Part shown: positions 1 through 9,681 of the stretch, one piece after another
Layout: each line of letters opens with the position of its first letter
Numbering within the stretch: the first letter of the stretch is position 1
Source: Levilactobacillus fujinensis
GTDB taxonomy: Bacteria; Bacillota; Bacilli; Lactobacillales; Lactobacillaceae
Assembly: GCF_003946335.1 (NCBI RefSeq)
Contig: NZ_RHNX01000011.1
Span: forward strand, 18,878 to 82,877
Length of the DNA stretch: 64,000 nucleotides
Direction: 5' to 3'
Notes under the pieces: generated by a model
Database searches by the model: none
Seen by the model: the letters and a program-made list of their open reading frames with translations, nothing else
What the model was told of the DNA's origin: nothing
Position numbers and translations under genes: made by a program

Positions 1-380
1 CTGTACGAGCTAGCAGCGACTAACCGGTTAACGGTTGGCCGTGGGCGTTGAACGATGTTTTTAATGATGGTATTCCCCAGCCCGGCCCAGATTAGTACGT
101 TGAATGCCAAGAAGAGTGCGCCACGGTAATGGCGGGCGATGACTAGTACGGCCACAAGTAACAGTGTGACCCAGGTCACGGGCTTCGGATTGCCAGACTT
201 GGTTACCCAGATAATGGTTTGCGTTAAGCCGTGTGGCAAGGGATGGCGTACCCAGCCGATGATCAGCTGGTCAAATGCCTTGATCCAAGGCTGCTGCAAA
301 GTAACTCCGAGTAAGTCAATGAGAAATAAGATGCCCGCGGCCCAAGTAAAGCGCCAGCGGGTTTTTGAAATGGTCGTCAA
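1..380 (-). CDS. PAP2-family membrane phosphatase (partial, 5' end only)
   Basis: Reading the minus strand from a TTG at 380 gives an open frame that runs off the left edge of the window. An AGGAGG ribosome binding site lies just upstream (387-393). The first ~126 residues contain an N-terminal hydrophobic segment, a second hydrophobic stretch near residues 70-90, and then K-N-I-V-Q-R-P-R-P-T, which matches the first PAP2 phosphatase motif (KxxxxxxRP). These enzymes dephosphorylate lipid phosphates such as phosphatidylglycerol phosphate or undecaprenyl pyrophosphate at the membrane. The remaining motifs (SGH and the final histidine) would lie outside the window, so the substrate cannot be judged. 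The start is not ATG. Confidence 0.8.
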   Translation of the reverse strand, partial: MTTISKTRWRFTWAAGILFLIDLLGVTLQQPWIKAFDQLIIGWVRHPLPHGLTQTIIWVTKSGNPKPVTWVTLLLVAVLVIARHYRGALFLAFNVLIWAGLGNTIIKNIVQRPRPTVNRLVAASSY

Positions 381-1156
381 AGGTTGACCTCCTAGATGAT
401 TATAATAATTTTAGTATAGCACAGTGTTCTGAAAGGACCGGATTTGATTTTGGAAAGTATTGAGACAAGCCTCGTGAAAATATTGCAGAAACTACACGAG
501 ACGTTTCAAAGTAGCGTGCCATTGGCCTAATATGCGTTTTGATTCAGCATTTTATGGGGTAATCTAACTCTTGTCTTTTAGCAACTGATTTGTTGTGACC
601 GATGTGTCATTCAATATATGCTTAAAGGCAAAGTAAAAACTAGATGGTTTTGAAGAGTGAGAATGTCAGTATAGCAACAACTTGGCAATGTATCTGAAGG
701 ATGAAAGTTCTAAAATACTCATTATGATTGTTGTCACAACGATACGGAGACTAAAGTTGGGCAACGTCATCCAACTATTAGTAAACGTATACGAAGCTTA
801 TCCATGATCAAATGGCTCTATATGAACAGAAAAATAGATAGAGAAGAGATGAAACCAGATTACAATAATGATGACGGTGGTCGCGTAACGCTCCCTGTAT
901 GTGATGTGCTATTTTGGATTCTTGTTAAGGTAAGACTGATTACCGATTTCCAGTAAAAACGATAGTTAAGTTTACAGCGAAGAAATCTAAAGGGTCGTTT
1001 CAGCAATTTTGGGTCATCACACGGTGTCACAGAAAGAATTGGCCAGAACCACGGCGCTACCAGGTATGCGGTTAGCGGTCTTATTTTTCGGTTTACTGAA
1101 TTATTCCCCAAGAAATCAGTGTGGCCCTTGCTTTTCCTTAGGGGGTTTGCTAAGAT
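381..1156. other. long gene-free stretch between the PAP2 gene and the leuS T-box
   Basis: About 780 bases with no convincing gene on either strand. The frames that stay open here have no ribosome binding site and no recognisable protein character. The only thing identified is a fragment of the dispersed repeat family at 694-780. The first 40 bases hold the leader and promoter of the leftward PAP2 gene. Confidence 0.6.
694..780 (+). repeat. dispersed intergenic repeat, 5' module (copy A)
   Basis: Starts with a terminal-repeat-like CTGAAGGATGAAAG and continues into the common core CATTATG..GTTGTCACAACGATAC and GGCAAC..TCCAACTA, shared with copies near 3.9, 13.5, 43.1, 15.5 and 53.0 kb. The inner GTTGT-c-ACAAC is a small palindrome. 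No 3' module was found, so this is a fragment. Confidence 0.7.
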
Positions 1157-1407
1157 GAAAATAATCTGATTAGACAAAGACATTGATGAGAAGTAGTAGT
1201 TTAATGGGGTATTCAGCAAGCGGATGGTCGCTGTAAATCCGTTATCCTGTGGGACGAACTTGTCTCTGAGTCTTCTCCGCTGCAAGGTGGGCGTTTGGCG
1301 ACGTTATCAGCCGGAATGAGCCTCGGTACAAGACCGGGGAAATGTAGGTGGTACCGCGCTAACACGCCCTGCAGAAGTCGTTTTATGGACTTCTGGGGGC
1401 TTTTTTT
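1157..1407 (+). promoter_or_regulatory. T-box leader (leucine) upstream of leuS
   Basis: The typical T-box order is visible: an AGTA-bearing Stem I region near 1185-1260, the conserved stretch CTGCAAGGTGGGCG at about 1280, AGCCGGAATGAGCCTCGGTA around 1308-1327, the antiterminator T-box GGTGGTACCGCG at 1347-1358, and a terminator hairpin at about 1366-1400 followed by eight T. Uncharged tRNA-Leu should bind and favour read-through into leuS. Which CUN codon is the specifier was not settled; CTC/CTT triplets lie at 1263-1277. Confidence 0.9.
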
Positions 1408-1446
1408 CTGGCTCGGCGTTGAAAATGAGAAAGGGAGCGAAGAATT

Positions 1447-3876
1447 TTGGCATACAAACACCAAATTATTGAGCATAAGTGGCAACATTACTGGCGGGTC
1501 AACGAAACGTTTAAGACCGCTGACACTTCAAGCAAACCAAAGTATTACGTTATGGATATGTTCCCATATCCTTCTGGGCAAGGTCTGCACGTGGGACATC
1601 CTGAAGGTTACACGGCGACCGATATCATGGCGCGCTTGAAGCGGATGCAGGGTTTTAACGTCTTGCACCCAATGGGCTGGGATGCATTTGGTCTCCCCGC
1701 TGAACAATATGCCTTGAAGACTGGGCACAACCCAAAGGACTTCACCGCGCACAATATTAAGAACTTTAAACGTCAAATTCGTTCACTCGGTTTTTCTTAC
1801 GATTGGAGTCGTGAGGTCAACACGACCGACGAATCCTTCTACAAGTGGACGCAATGGATTTTTGAACAAATGTACAAGAAGGGTCTTGCTTACGAAGACA
1901 AGATCATGGTTAACTGGGCCCCTGACTTCATGGGTGGAACCGTTGTGGCTAACGAAGAAGTTATTGATGGTAAGACGGAACGGGGTGGGTATCCCGTTTA
2001 CCGTGTACCAATGCGTCAATGGGTTCTGAAAATCACGGCGTATGCTGACCGATTACTTGATGATTTGGATGACCTGGACTGGCCAGACAGCATCAAGGAA
2101 ATGCAACGTAACTGGATTGGCCGTTCTGAAGGTGCCAGCGTCTTCTTCCCGGTTGACGGGCAAGAAGACACCAAGGTTGAAGTTTATACGACGCGTCCTG
2201 ACACGTTGTTTGGGGCAACCTACATGGTGCTGGCTCCGGAACATGCTTTGGTCGATCAAATTACGACGTCAGAACACGCTGCTGAAGTGAAGGCTTACAA
2301 GGAAGCTATCGACAGTAAGTCTGACCTTGAACGGACCGACTTAAACAAGGACAAGACGGGGGTCTTCACTGGTGCTTACGGTATCAACCCGTTGAGTGGT
2401 AAGAAGCTGCCAATCTGGATCGGTGATTACGTGCTGGCCTCTTATGGGACCGGAGCAATCATGGCCGTTCCAGCACATGATGACCGGGACAACGAATTTG
2501 CGCAGAAGTTTAATCTGCCAATCATCCAAGTCATTGCGGGCGCTGAGGATACCGACGTTCAAAAGGCTGCTTACATTGGCGACGGTGAACACATCAATTC
2601 TGACTTCTTGAATGGGATGAACAAGAAGGATGCCATTGCTGCGGCCATTAACTGGCTGGAAGAACACAAGGCTGGGCATAAAAAGGTCAATTTCCGGTTA
2701 CGTGACTGGATCTTCTCGCGGCAACGTTATTGGGGTGAACCAATTCCAGTTATTCATTGGGAAGATGGCGAAACCACATTGGTTCCAGAAGACCAGTTGC
2801 CACTGAAGCTACCAGCTGCTAAGCAACTTGAACCTTCTGGGACTGGTGAAAGCCCACTGGCAAACCTGGACGACTGGGTAAATGTCGTGGACGAAAACGG
2901 ACGTAAGGGGAAACGCGAAACCAATACCATGCCGCAATGGGCTGGAAGTTCATGGTACTTCTTGCGTTACATTGATCCACATAACGATCAAGCGATTGCT
3001 GATCCGGAAAAGTTGAAATACTGGATGCCAGTCGATCTGTATATTGGTGGGGCAGAACATGCCGTCTTGCATTTACTGTACGCGCGATTCTGGCACAAGT
3101 TCCTCTACGATCTCGGTGTGGTCCCAACTAAGGAACCATTCCAGAAGTTGGTGAACCAAGGGATGATCTTGGGAACCAATCACGAAAAGATGTCCAAGTC
3201 GAAGGGCAACGTCATCAATCCTGATGAAATCGTCGAGAAATTTGGTGCCGACACGCTGCGACTGTACGAAATGTTTATGGGACCATTAGAGGCTTCCAAA
3301 CCATGGAGTACGGAAGGAATCAACGGGTCTCGTCGTTGGCTGGATCGCGTTTGGCGGCTCTTGATCGATGACAATAATCATCTGCGTGACCGAGTCACGA
3401 TGATTAACGATGGCACGTTAGATAAGATCTATAACCAAACCGTGAAGACGGTGAGCGAAGACCTTGAAGCTATGCGGTTTAACGTTGCGATTTCGCAGTT
3501 GATGGTTTTTGTCAACGAAGCTTACAAGGCGGATAGCCTGCCATTGATCTACATGGAAGGGTTCGTCAAGATGATCTCACCAATTGTGCCACATATCGCC
3601 GAAGAGCTGTGGGCCTTGATGGGTCATGACGACACGATTGCTTATGCCAAATGGCCAACGTACGATGCCAAGCAATTGGTTGAGGACGTGGTTGAAATGG
3701 TCGTTCAAGTCAACGGAAAGGTTCGTGCGCATCTGAAGGTTGCTAAGGATGCGGCTAAGGATGACATTGAAGCCCAAGCATTGGCTGACGAAACGGTCAA
3801 GGTGCATACGGATGGCAAGACGGTTCGTAAGGTCATTGTGGTCCCAGGGAAACTGGTCAACATTGTTGCAAACTAA
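1447..3876 (+). CDS. leuS: leucyl-tRNA synthetase
   Basis: Charges tRNA-Leu with leucine in the cytoplasm. It is an 809-residue class I synthetase, the usual length for Firmicutes. The HIGH motif appears as HVGH at residues 48-51 and KMSKS at 581-585; the editing (CP1) domain lies between about 225 and 415, including the T-rich editing motif TTRPDTLFG. The start is TTG at 1447, supported by AAAGGGAGCGA 8 bases upstream; no in-frame ATG fits. Expression is controlled by the T-box directly upstream, and a terminator follows at 4082. Confidence 0.98.
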   Translation: MAYKHQIIEHKWQHYWRVNETFKTADTSSKPKYYVMDMFPYPSGQGLHVGHPEGYTATDIMARLKRMQGFNVLHPMGWDAFGLPAEQYALKTGHNPKDFTAHNIKNFKRQIRSLGFSYDWSREVNTTDESFYKWTQWIFEQMYKKGLAYEDKIMVNWAPDFMGGTVVANEEVIDGKTERGGYPVYRVPMRQWVLKITAYADRLLDDLDDLDWPDSIKEMQRNWIGRSEGASVFFPVDGQEDTKVEVYTTRPDTLFGATYMVLAPEHALVDQITTSEHAAEVKAYKEAIDSKSDLERTDLNKDKTGVFTGAYGINPLSGKKLPIWIGDYVLASYGTGAIMAVPAHDDRDNEFAQKFNLPIIQVIAGAEDTDVQKAAYIGDGEHINSDFLNGMNKKDAIAAAINWLEEHKAGHKKVNFRLRDWIFSRQRYWGEPIPVIHWEDGETTLVPEDQLPLKLPAAKQLEPSGTGESPLANLDDWVNVVDENGRKGKRETNTMPQWAGSSWYFLRYIDPHNDQAIADPEKLKYWMPVDLYIGGAEHAVLHLLYARFWHKFLYDLGVVPTKEPFQKLVNQGMILGTNHEKMSKSKGNVINPDEIVEKFGADTLRLYEMFMGPLEASKPWSTEGINGSRRWLDRVWRLLIDDNNHLRDRVTMINDGTLDKIYNQTVKTVSEDLEAMRFNVAISQLMVFVNEAYKADSLPLIYMEGFVKMISPIVPHIAEELWALMGHDDTIAYAKWPTYDAKQLVEDVVEMVVQVNGKVRAHLKVAKDAAKDDIEAQALADETVKVHTDGKTVRKVIVVPGKLVNIVAN

Positions 3877-3883
3877 GCTAAAC

Positions 3884-4070
3884 TAACTAAAAGTTGAAAG
3901 TTTCAAAACGTGTGTTATGACGGTGGTAACAGCGATTTCGAGACTGAAGTTGGGCAACTTAGTGCAGTTATCACCTTACCAGCCGGTAGATACGGGTTGG
4001 AACGGGACGAACACAACTTGAAGCCGCGAAAATATCGAGTTTCCAAGCTTGGTTTTCAGCTGCTTTAGCA
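3884..4070 (+). repeat. dispersed intergenic repeat, 5' module plus hairpin module (copy B)
   Basis: Begins with CTAAAAGTTGAAAG (terminal-repeat-like) immediately after leuS, continues through a diverged core (TTATGACGGTGGTAACAGC), GGCAACTTAG, CCGGTAGATACGGG and the CTTGAAG hairpin at about 4017-4047. The 3' terminal repeat is missing. It lies between the leuS stop and the leuS terminator. Confidence 0.75.
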
Positions 4071-4081
4071 AATTAAAATGA

Positions 4082-4128
4082 AGTGTCGGTAACTTTCCAA
4101 ATGGTGAGCTACCGGCACTTTTTAGTTG
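4082..4128 (+). terminator. rho-independent terminator of leuS
   Basis: GTGTCGGTA pairs with TACCGGCAC across a loop containing a second inner pairing, followed by TTTTTAG. Confidence 0.8.
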
Positions 4129-4275
4129 GCAAAAATTACGGTTAGGGAGATAATTCGTGGCGATTTATGAGGAAGACGATTCTTGGAAATAAAACTAGAT
4201 TAGTGAATTGCTACCGAATTTGGGATAGCAAAGTCCCTATTCTGTAAGCCAAGGATAATGAGGGAAGGGATTCTC

Positions 4276-5034
4276 GTGTGGCGTAAGTTAAATATTCTCA
4301 GTCGTTTTGAATTGCGACAGACCTGGGATGACAAGATGGTCTTATTTTATACGCTGATTGCACCCGTGGTTTTCTTTGTGATTACGGATCTTAGCTCAAA
4401 CGGCCATCCATTTGGTGTTCATGATTTGGCCTCACAGCTACTAGCCTATTGGGTCTACATTGTATTAGTGGGCGTTTTAAATGGGTTTCAGTTTACTCTG
4501 ATTGGTATGCGCGAATCGAATTTTCTAAAGATGTTTACGGTGATTGCCGGTGATAAGCGATTGATCTTCTTCAGCAATCTTATTGTGCAGGTTCTATTTA
4601 TTGAAGTTGAAGTCTTCTTTTTTGATTTAGTCGTGTTGGGCTTGAATCCGGCATCATTAACCTTACTCCCCATGATGGCGGGGGGATTACTGTTAAATGT
4701 GATCCTGATTCCAATCGTTGTGGGTTTCACGAACTTTCTACTGATTCTTCCCCTGCGCGTCAATCTAGTGTCTCTGATAACCGCGGGATATATCTTTGTG
4801 GGGATGTTTCTGATCAGCCCGGGGCTAGGATTAGCTCCCTGGATCAATGAGGTTCTAGCAGCCTTCAACCCTTGCTCATACATGATTCAATTCTACAGCG
4901 TGGGACTAGATATCCTGAGACGGGTAACGTTACTGCATGTCGGTTTGTTGACCGGAGTAGCGGTGTTTTACTTGCTCATTGGCTACTACCCAGTACGTCA
5001 CATGAAGCTACAGTCGAATACGAATCGTTACTGA
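4276..5034 (+). CDS. ABC-2 type transporter permease
   Basis: Membrane subunit of an ABC exporter; acts with the ATPase at 5264. The protein is about 252 residues with six hydrophobic segments spread from residue ~25 to the end, and an N-terminal cytoplasmic stretch rich in charged residues, as in ABC-2 permeases. I prefer the GTG at 4276 because AGGGAAGGG (4261-4269) lies 6 bases before it; an in-frame ATG at 4258 overlaps that ribosome binding site and has none of its own. The substrate is not evident. A repeat fragment of about 175 bp separates it from its ATPase. Confidence 0.8.
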   Translation: MWRKLNILSRFELRQTWDDKMVLFYTLIAPVVFFVITDLSSNGHPFGVHDLASQLLAYWVYIVLVGVLNGFQFTLIGMRESNFLKMFTVIAGDKRLIFFSNLIVQVLFIEVEVFFFDLVVLGLNPASLTLLPMMAGGLLLNVILIPIVVGFTNFLLILPLRVNLVSLITAGYIFVGMFLISPGLGLAPWINEVLAAFNPCSYMIQFYSVGLDILRRVTLLHVGLLTGVAVFYLLIGYYPVRHMKLQSNTNRY

Positions 5035-5044
5035 CATCTAAAAC

Positions 5045-5220
5045 GGCTGTACTAAAATTGGGCTGAATGGTGGTCTCTTTGCCTTACTGGCCGGCAGATA
5101 TAGACTGGAAGGGGATAAGCACCACTTGAAGCCTCGAAAATGTCGCGCTGACAAACTTGGTTTTCTACAAGCCACCCACCGAATAAGCAGAATGACGTAT
5201 CTAAGCCCATAATTGGCAAC
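5045..5220 (+). repeat. dispersed intergenic repeat, hairpin module (copy C)
   Basis: Contains CCTTACTGGCCGGCAGATAT, CTTGAAGCCTCGAAAATG, and the right-hand part AAGCAGAATGACG..AAGCCCATAATTGGCAAC, matching copies at 27.3 and 36.2 kb. It lies between the permease and ATPase genes of one apparent operon. Confidence 0.75.
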
Positions 5221-5263
5221 ACTTGGTAGCGGACAATATAGCACTCTAAACGGGAGGTCAGTC

Positions 5264-5935
5264 ATGCGAATCCAAGATTTTTCATATCAATTACCAGATG
5301 ACCGGATACTATTTGATCATTTAACGGCTGACTTTGAGCCGGGTAAAGTTAATATTCTTTTGGGCGTAAACGGCGTGGGGAAGACGACGCTACTCGATTT
5401 TATTGCTGGCGTCAGTGAGCGAAAGGGCTTACCGTTTAAGGGCTTCCCTGAGATGTCACGAATCGCTTATCAGATGCAGGGAGCCCCATTTACGGGATCA
5501 GCCAAGGTCATGGAAGCTATTCAAATGATGGTGAACTTAGATCAACCGACCGCTGATTTTGATAGCAATCAGTTGCCGGAAAGTCTAAGGGAGATTGCCA
5601 ATAGTCGCTTTCGTGATCTCTCTGGGGGGCAACGGCGACTGGTTATTTTGGAAGGGATTTGTCTGCTCCAGCGCGATCTCTATTTATTTGATGAACCGGA
5701 AAGTGGTTTGGACGTTAAGGTTGCTGCACAGATGATGTCCCAGATTACGGCCTTAGCTGATAAGGGGAAGACAGTGATTATGACGACTCACCAGTTTCGC
5801 AATCTTCCTGAGAGAAATGTTCAACTGCTGGTGCTCGCTGGCAAGTGTATTGCCTTCACGGGGACGCCGGCCAAGTTGATGGCAGAGACTAACACGCAGA
5901 GTCTGGAAGACGCGTATCTGAAGACGGATTCTTAG
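5264..5935 (+). CDS. ABC transporter ATP-binding protein
   Basis: Hydrolyses ATP to drive the permease encoded upstream. About 223 residues with Walker A GVNGVGKT at residues 34-41, a Q-loop (AYQMQG) near 69, the signature LSGGQ at 119-123, Walker B YLFDEP near 143 and the switch histidine in TTHQ near 178. The ATG at 5264 follows GGGAGG by 7 bases; an ATG at 5213 in the same frame lies inside the repeat and lacks such a site. A strong terminator follows. Confidence 0.93.
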   Translation: MRIQDFSYQLPDDRILFDHLTADFEPGKVNILLGVNGVGKTTLLDFIAGVSERKGLPFKGFPEMSRIAYQMQGAPFTGSAKVMEAIQMMVNLDQPTADFDSNQLPESLREIANSRFRDLSGGQRRLVILEGICLLQRDLYLFDEPESGLDVKVAAQMMSQITALADKGKTVIMTTHQFRNLPERNVQLLVLAGKCIAFTGTPAKLMAETNTQSLEDAYLKTDS

Positions 5936-5971
5936 AGATAGCCCTTGAGGTTAGAGGTAAGAATTATACTA

Positions 5972-6017
5972 AAAAGCTGGTTGAGAAAAATCTGCGGATT
6001 TTTCTCAACCAGCTTTT
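5972..6017 (+). terminator. strong rho-independent terminator after the ABC operon
   Basis: A perfect 21-bp stem (AAAAGCTGGTTGAGAAAAAT and its complement) with a 4-base loop; U-rich on either strand, so it may work both ways. Confidence 0.9.
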
Positions 6018-6114
6018 ACATTGGAGACTTACGTCACGGCCTCTATTTGAGCATCTAAATGGGAACCTAGAAGACGCTTGGGCCTTCAGGCGAGCCGAAA
6101 GCGGAAGAATTCTC

Positions 6115-6205
6115 GCAGCAAGCGGAATCTCTGGCAGCTGGAGTGTGACAATCTTTACTGACTTAGGGGTGACAATTCTTACTGTTGCAAGAGTAATGTT
6201 CGCCG
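6115..6205 (+). repeat. dispersed intergenic repeat, 3' module (copy D)
   Basis: CAAGCGGAATCTCTGGCAGC, then GGGGTGACAATTCTTACTGT and GCAAGAGTAATGTTCG match the 3' module at 63.3 kb and, inverted, at 21.9 and 52.8 kb. It is cut off before the terminal repeat. The rest of 6018-6247 shows nothing recognisable. Confidence 0.7.
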
Positions 6206-6247
6206 CCTAACCGCCTTTATTCGGCGCTCTTCTGTCATTGTCTGAGA

Positions 6248-7015
6248 TTAACGTCGCCGATGTCGCACGAACGTAAAGAAGTGTAGGAGACTGGCTAAGA
6301 GTACGTAGAAGATGATGACAAAGCTAACGTACGTGATCCAAAACTTACCGGCCGCAAAGACACCGAACCACCACGCTTGTAAGCCCATGGTGACGAGGGC
6401 CATGACGGCAATCATGGCGAACAGCAATAAGTAACGTTTCAAGGTATTATCATCCTTTCGTGGTCGGTTGGCGATTTTCTTGGCCCAACGTTGACATTCT
6501 GCTAATTTTTCTGGTCGAGGAGCATGGGTACCACCCCAAGTGCCCGTGCCAACGAATTCACCGACCTTGATCAAGCCGGCACCAGTTAAAACGCGGTCGA
6601 TGGTCACGAAGGTCTGATCCGTGATTCCGGTGAAAAAGTTTTCGGTGGAACTGATAAAACAAGTCGTCATGCTCAGGTAGTGCCGGTCCTTATACTTGCC
6701 AGGTAAGGTATCGGCCACGGAGTTCATCCGCACTAACCGAAACCGCATACAGTCGAAGAACTGTTTCATCACACCCGAGAGACCACCCCAATATGTAGGT
6801 GCACAGACAATCCAAAAGTCACTGGTTGCCATTTTGTCCTCGATTTCATCTAACGCCGGACAAGCCTTTTCTTTGGTGTCAGGATAAATATCATAATCCC
6901 GTAGAAAAACAGTCTCGACAGTGGCATCGGATGGTAAATTATCGGTGACAGCCTGCAAGTAGCTGGCCGTGATTCCATTCCGCTCATGACTTCCTAATAA
7001 CGCCAAATAACGCAC
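6248..7015 (-). CDS. flavodoxin-like NAD(P)H-dependent FMN reductase with C-terminal membrane segments
   Basis: Residues 1-190 resemble the NADPH-dependent FMN reductase/flavodoxin fold: a first strand with the phosphate-binding loop (LGSHERNGITAS), then APTYWGGLSGVMKQFFD around residues 71-88, which lies over the isoalloxazine ring in this family. After a charged linker there are two strongly hydrophobic segments, near 199-217 and 226-246, so the flavoprotein is probably tethered to the inner face of the membrane. The start is GTG at 7015 with TGAGG upstream. Physiological electron acceptor unknown. The membrane tail is unusual for this family. Confidence 0.8.
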   Translation of the reverse strand: MRYLALLGSHERNGITASYLQAVTDNLPSDATVETVFLRDYDIYPDTKEKACPALDEIEDKMATSDFWIVCAPTYWGGLSGVMKQFFDCMRFRLVRMNSVADTLPGKYKDRHYLSMTTCFISSTENFFTGITDQTFVTIDRVLTGAGLIKVGEFVGTGTWGGTHAPRPEKLAECQRWAKKIANRPRKDDNTLKRYLLLFAMIAVMALVTMGLQAWWFGVFAAGKFWITYVSFVIIFYVLLASLLHFFTFVRHRRR

Positions 7016-7423
7016 AGTAATCGCCTCACAATATTAAATCATCACTAAGTTGCGTACAATAAGTATACCGCATTTACTGGGGGAATGAGGATTAGGGATT
7101 TTCCTAAAATCAATGAAAATTGTGAAATTAAATGGTTAGATGACGCTGAAGTATGGTTATTGGTTAGCGCAACTGGTGATAGGGGCTTTAAAGCGGCTGC
7201 GGTGAGCGCTAAAATGATCACGTAAGCTTGCTGATTATTTTGCGTTGCACAAAGTAAACGAATCAGCAAGGATAGAAAAAAGGTCTAAAGAGTCCAAATA
7301 CCCATCATGATTGTGTAATAATGCTAGTGTAACTAAAATTAGGCAACTTAAGTCGTTGCTTTATGGCTGGCAGGAGGTAGCCGAGAGCAGCCGTATTTGG
7401 CTATTCTTGAACCTAAAACCCAA
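7016..7423. other. gene-free stretch with one repeat fragment
   Basis: No supported gene. A short minus-strand frame (7045-7269) has no ribosome binding site and no family resemblance. A degenerate copy of the dispersed repeat lies at 7287-7410. Confidence 0.5.
7287..7410 (+). repeat. dispersed intergenic repeat, degenerate 5' module (copy E)
   Basis: Opens with CTAAAGAGTCCAAATACCCA, the same end as the copy at 13518, then CATGATTGT and AACTAAAATTAGGCAACTTA. Confidence 0.65.
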
Positions 7424-7455
7424 ATAAAAACCCTCACGGCAGAAGCCTGTGAGGG
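7424..7455 (-). terminator. terminator of the 7464-7784 gene
   Basis: CCCTCAC pairs with GTGAGGG (7431-7455); read on the minus strand it is followed by a T-rich run. Confidence 0.85.
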
Positions 7456-7463
7456 ACAAGACG

Positions 7464-7784
7464 TTAGAGAATTTCGGTGAGAATGGCGAAGAAGCGTTGG
7501 GAAATGATTTCCCCTTGACCTGCCTTAGAGAGTTTATACTTCAGTAAGTGGCGGTCAATTTCGTGGAAGAAAACGTTGGCCATAGTCTGATAATCGCTAT
7601 CGTTGGTTTGGTCGATGCGTTTAAAAGCCCGCCAGGTTGAGTAGATCAACTGAGCGTCGGAAACGTCTGCCAGTTCTGGAAAATGTGCGCGGATATTCTT
7701 GGTCATCGTAATGACCTGTTTGGCCCGCTCGGGGGACATTTCCATCTTCGGTGCCGTGGTTGCACCGGCTGTTGCTTGCGTCAT
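7464..7784 (-). CDS. conserved hypothetical protein, 106 residues
   Basis: Well formed gene: ATG with AAGGAGGAATGCC directly upstream and its own terminator. The protein is soluble, with an Ala/Thr-rich N-terminus (about 15 residues) followed by a mostly helical, charged body ending in QRFFAILTEIL. No motif that I can assign. No signal peptide or membrane segment. It is transcribed alone, divergent from the flippase gene. Function unknown. Confidence 0.75.
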   Translation of the reverse strand: MTQATAGATTAPKMEMSPERAKQVITMTKNIRAHFPELADVSDAQLIYSTWRAFKRIDQTNDSDYQTMANVFFHEIDRHLLKYKLSKAGQGEIISQRFFAILTEIL

Positions 7785-7942
7785 ATTGGCATTCCTCCTT
7801 GAATAAGTTCTGAATTCTTCCTACTTTCAGCATACCACTGTTAGTCGTATCCGGTAAGCAATGTCAGCTGGTTTCAGCGAATTTAGAGGAGGTTCTCCCA
7901 AATCTTTAACGAAACCTGATAATTTTTAAGAAAAAGCTATGG

Positions 7943-7948
7943 TATAAT
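7943..7948 (+). promoter_or_regulatory. -10 element of the flippase gene
   Basis: TATAAT preceded by TGG, giving an extended -10 (TGnTATAAT), about 80 bases before the start codon. No clear -35. Confidence 0.6.
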
Positions 7949-8028
7949 GTTGGTTTGATTAGCTTAGATTCGGTAAGGGCCTAAGTAATAGGAACGTTTA
8001 ATTTTACAAATTGAAAGTAGGGTGTCAA

Positions 8029-9669
8029 ATGGCGGCAAAGTCTGGTAATTCTGGCAATCAAGCTGACGCACAAGAACAGATGGTAGCGGGCTCTGCGTGG
8101 ATGACGGGGGGAAGTATCTTTTCGCGAATCCTGGGCGCAGTTTATATTATTCCCTGGAACATCTGGTTCGGCGCCTTTTATCTCCAAGGAAATGCGTTGT
8201 ACGGAAAAGGGTACAATATCTATAGCTTCTTCCTGATTGCTGCAATTGCGGGGGTGCCCTCGGCGATTGCAAAACAAGTGGCGCACTACAATGCGTTGAA
8301 TGAATACGGTATTAGTGTCCGCCTGTATAAGCGGGGCTTGGAAATTGCCATTATGACCGGAATTGTGATTGCCGCACTGATGTACTTCGGTGCGCCGCTC
8401 TTTACAGGAGGGGATGACAACCTGATTCCAGTTCTGCACTCGTTGGCGTGGGCAATTCTGATCATCCCAACGATGAGTCTAACTAGGGGATATTTCCAAG
8501 GATTTCAGCAAATGGCACCTTCCGCCATTTCACAATTCGTTGAACAACTTGTTCGTGTCCTGTACATGTTACTTTCTGCCTACGTGATCATGCGGGTTCT
8601 GAAGGGAAACTGGATCACCGCGGTTTCGCAATCCACTTTGGCTGCCGCAATGGGGGCACTAGGTGGTCTACTGGTTTTGGGCATTTATTATTGGCGACGC
8701 CGGCGGCATTTCCGTTCGTTGGTCCGGAACAGTAATAATCAAATGGTTGTGCCTGCATCACAACTCTATCGTGAAATTATTGCGCAAGCCGTCCCATTCG
8801 TGGTCTTAGGTGCTGGGATTACGATTTTTCAACTGATCGACCAGTATACTTTTGCACCCATTATGCATATGGCTGGGAATTATTCAGCAGCTTACTTAAA
8901 TGATTTATTCGCGCTGTTTGGGGTTAATGCCAACAAATTAATTATGATTACGATTTCCTTAGCATCGGCTTTGGCCGTGACGGTCGTGCCGCTACTCTCT
9001 GAAGCCTATACGCGGGGAGATAAAAAATCAATTTCAGACCAATTATCTAATGCATTTTTGATGTTTGAATTCGTCATGATTCCCAGTGCATTAGGGATGT
9101 CTGCCGTAGCACGACCTTTGAACTTGGTTTTCTACGGTCGGGCACACGAGGCGCTAGCGGCATCGATTTTGGCATTCTCCTCGTACCTTTCGATTCTGTT
9201 GGGGCTGTACACGGTAGTTTCAGCGCTCATGCAAGGAATCTCGCAAAATAAGCGTGCTGTACGGTATTTTATCGTTGGGACAATTGTTAAATTTATCGTG
9301 CAGTGGCCGCTGGTTTACTTCTTTGGGGCATTCGGCCCCTTACTGGCGACAGGTTGTGGATTTTTGGTTACGTGTTATCTGATTATTCATTCGTTGGACG
9401 CTCAATTTGGTATCAACTACACGCAGATTGCGAAGAAGACGAATGGAATTTTACTGACGTCAATCGGGACGTACCTCTTGGCCAAGGCAATTACCTTCCT
9501 GGGTAGCTTTAGCGGGAGCGAAGGTCGAATTGTAAACTTCCTGATTGTGGCAGTGGCGGCGCTGATCGGTGGCTATTTCTACGTTTACGTGGTCTTGAAG
9601 AGCCGATTAGCAGATGCCATTATGGGCTCCCGAGTCGCGGGGTTACGGCGGCGGTTGCATATTCACTAG
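8029..9669 (+). CDS. MOP-superfamily oligosaccharide/lipid flippase (YtgP/SpoVB-like)
   Basis: 546 residues with about 14 hydrophobic segments, the MATE/MVF/polysaccharide-transporter arrangement. Proteins of this type move lipid-linked sugars across the membrane; the B. subtilis relative YtgP (also called Amj-independent MurJ) flips lipid II for peptidoglycan. The early segment with SIFSRILGAVYIIPW and the SAIAKQV stretch near residue 80 fit the YtgP group. Start chosen at ATG 8029 after AGTAGGGTG; an upstream TTG at 8011 lacks a ribosome binding site. It is followed 12 bases later by an RsuA-like gene, an order also found near ytgP in bacilli. Confidence 0.88.
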   Translation: MAAKSGNSGNQADAQEQMVAGSAWMTGGSIFSRILGAVYIIPWNIWFGAFYLQGNALYGKGYNIYSFFLIAAIAGVPSAIAKQVAHYNALNEYGISVRLYKRGLEIAIMTGIVIAALMYFGAPLFTGGDDNLIPVLHSLAWAILIIPTMSLTRGYFQGFQQMAPSAISQFVEQLVRVLYMLLSAYVIMRVLKGNWITAVSQSTLAAAMGALGGLLVLGIYYWRRRRHFRSLVRNSNNQMVVPASQLYREIIAQAVPFVVLGAGITIFQLIDQYTFAPIMHMAGNYSAAYLNDLFALFGVNANKLIMITISLASALAVTVVPLLSEAYTRGDKKSISDQLSNAFLMFEFVMIPSALGMSAVARPLNLVFYGRAHEALAASILAFSSYLSILLGLYTVVSALMQGISQNKRAVRYFIVGTIVKFIVQWPLVYFFGAFGPLLATGCGFLVTCYLIIHSLDAQFGINYTQIAKKTNGILLTSIGTYLLAKAITFLGSFSGSEGRIVNFLIVAVAALIGGYFYVYVVLKSRLADAIMGSRVAGLRRRLHIH

Positions 9670-9681
9670 GAGGACGTTGAG

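Noticed and set aside
860..1285. 141-residue minus-strand open frame
   Set aside because: It runs into the T-box on the opposite strand, has no ribosome binding site and the protein shows no family character.
4488..4883. 131-residue minus-strand frame inside the ABC permease gene
   Set aside because: Antisense shadow of a clear membrane protein gene with proper start and operon context.
7045..7269. 74-residue minus-strand open frame
   Set aside because: No ribosome binding site; leucine- and alanine-rich by composition only; no resemblance to a family.
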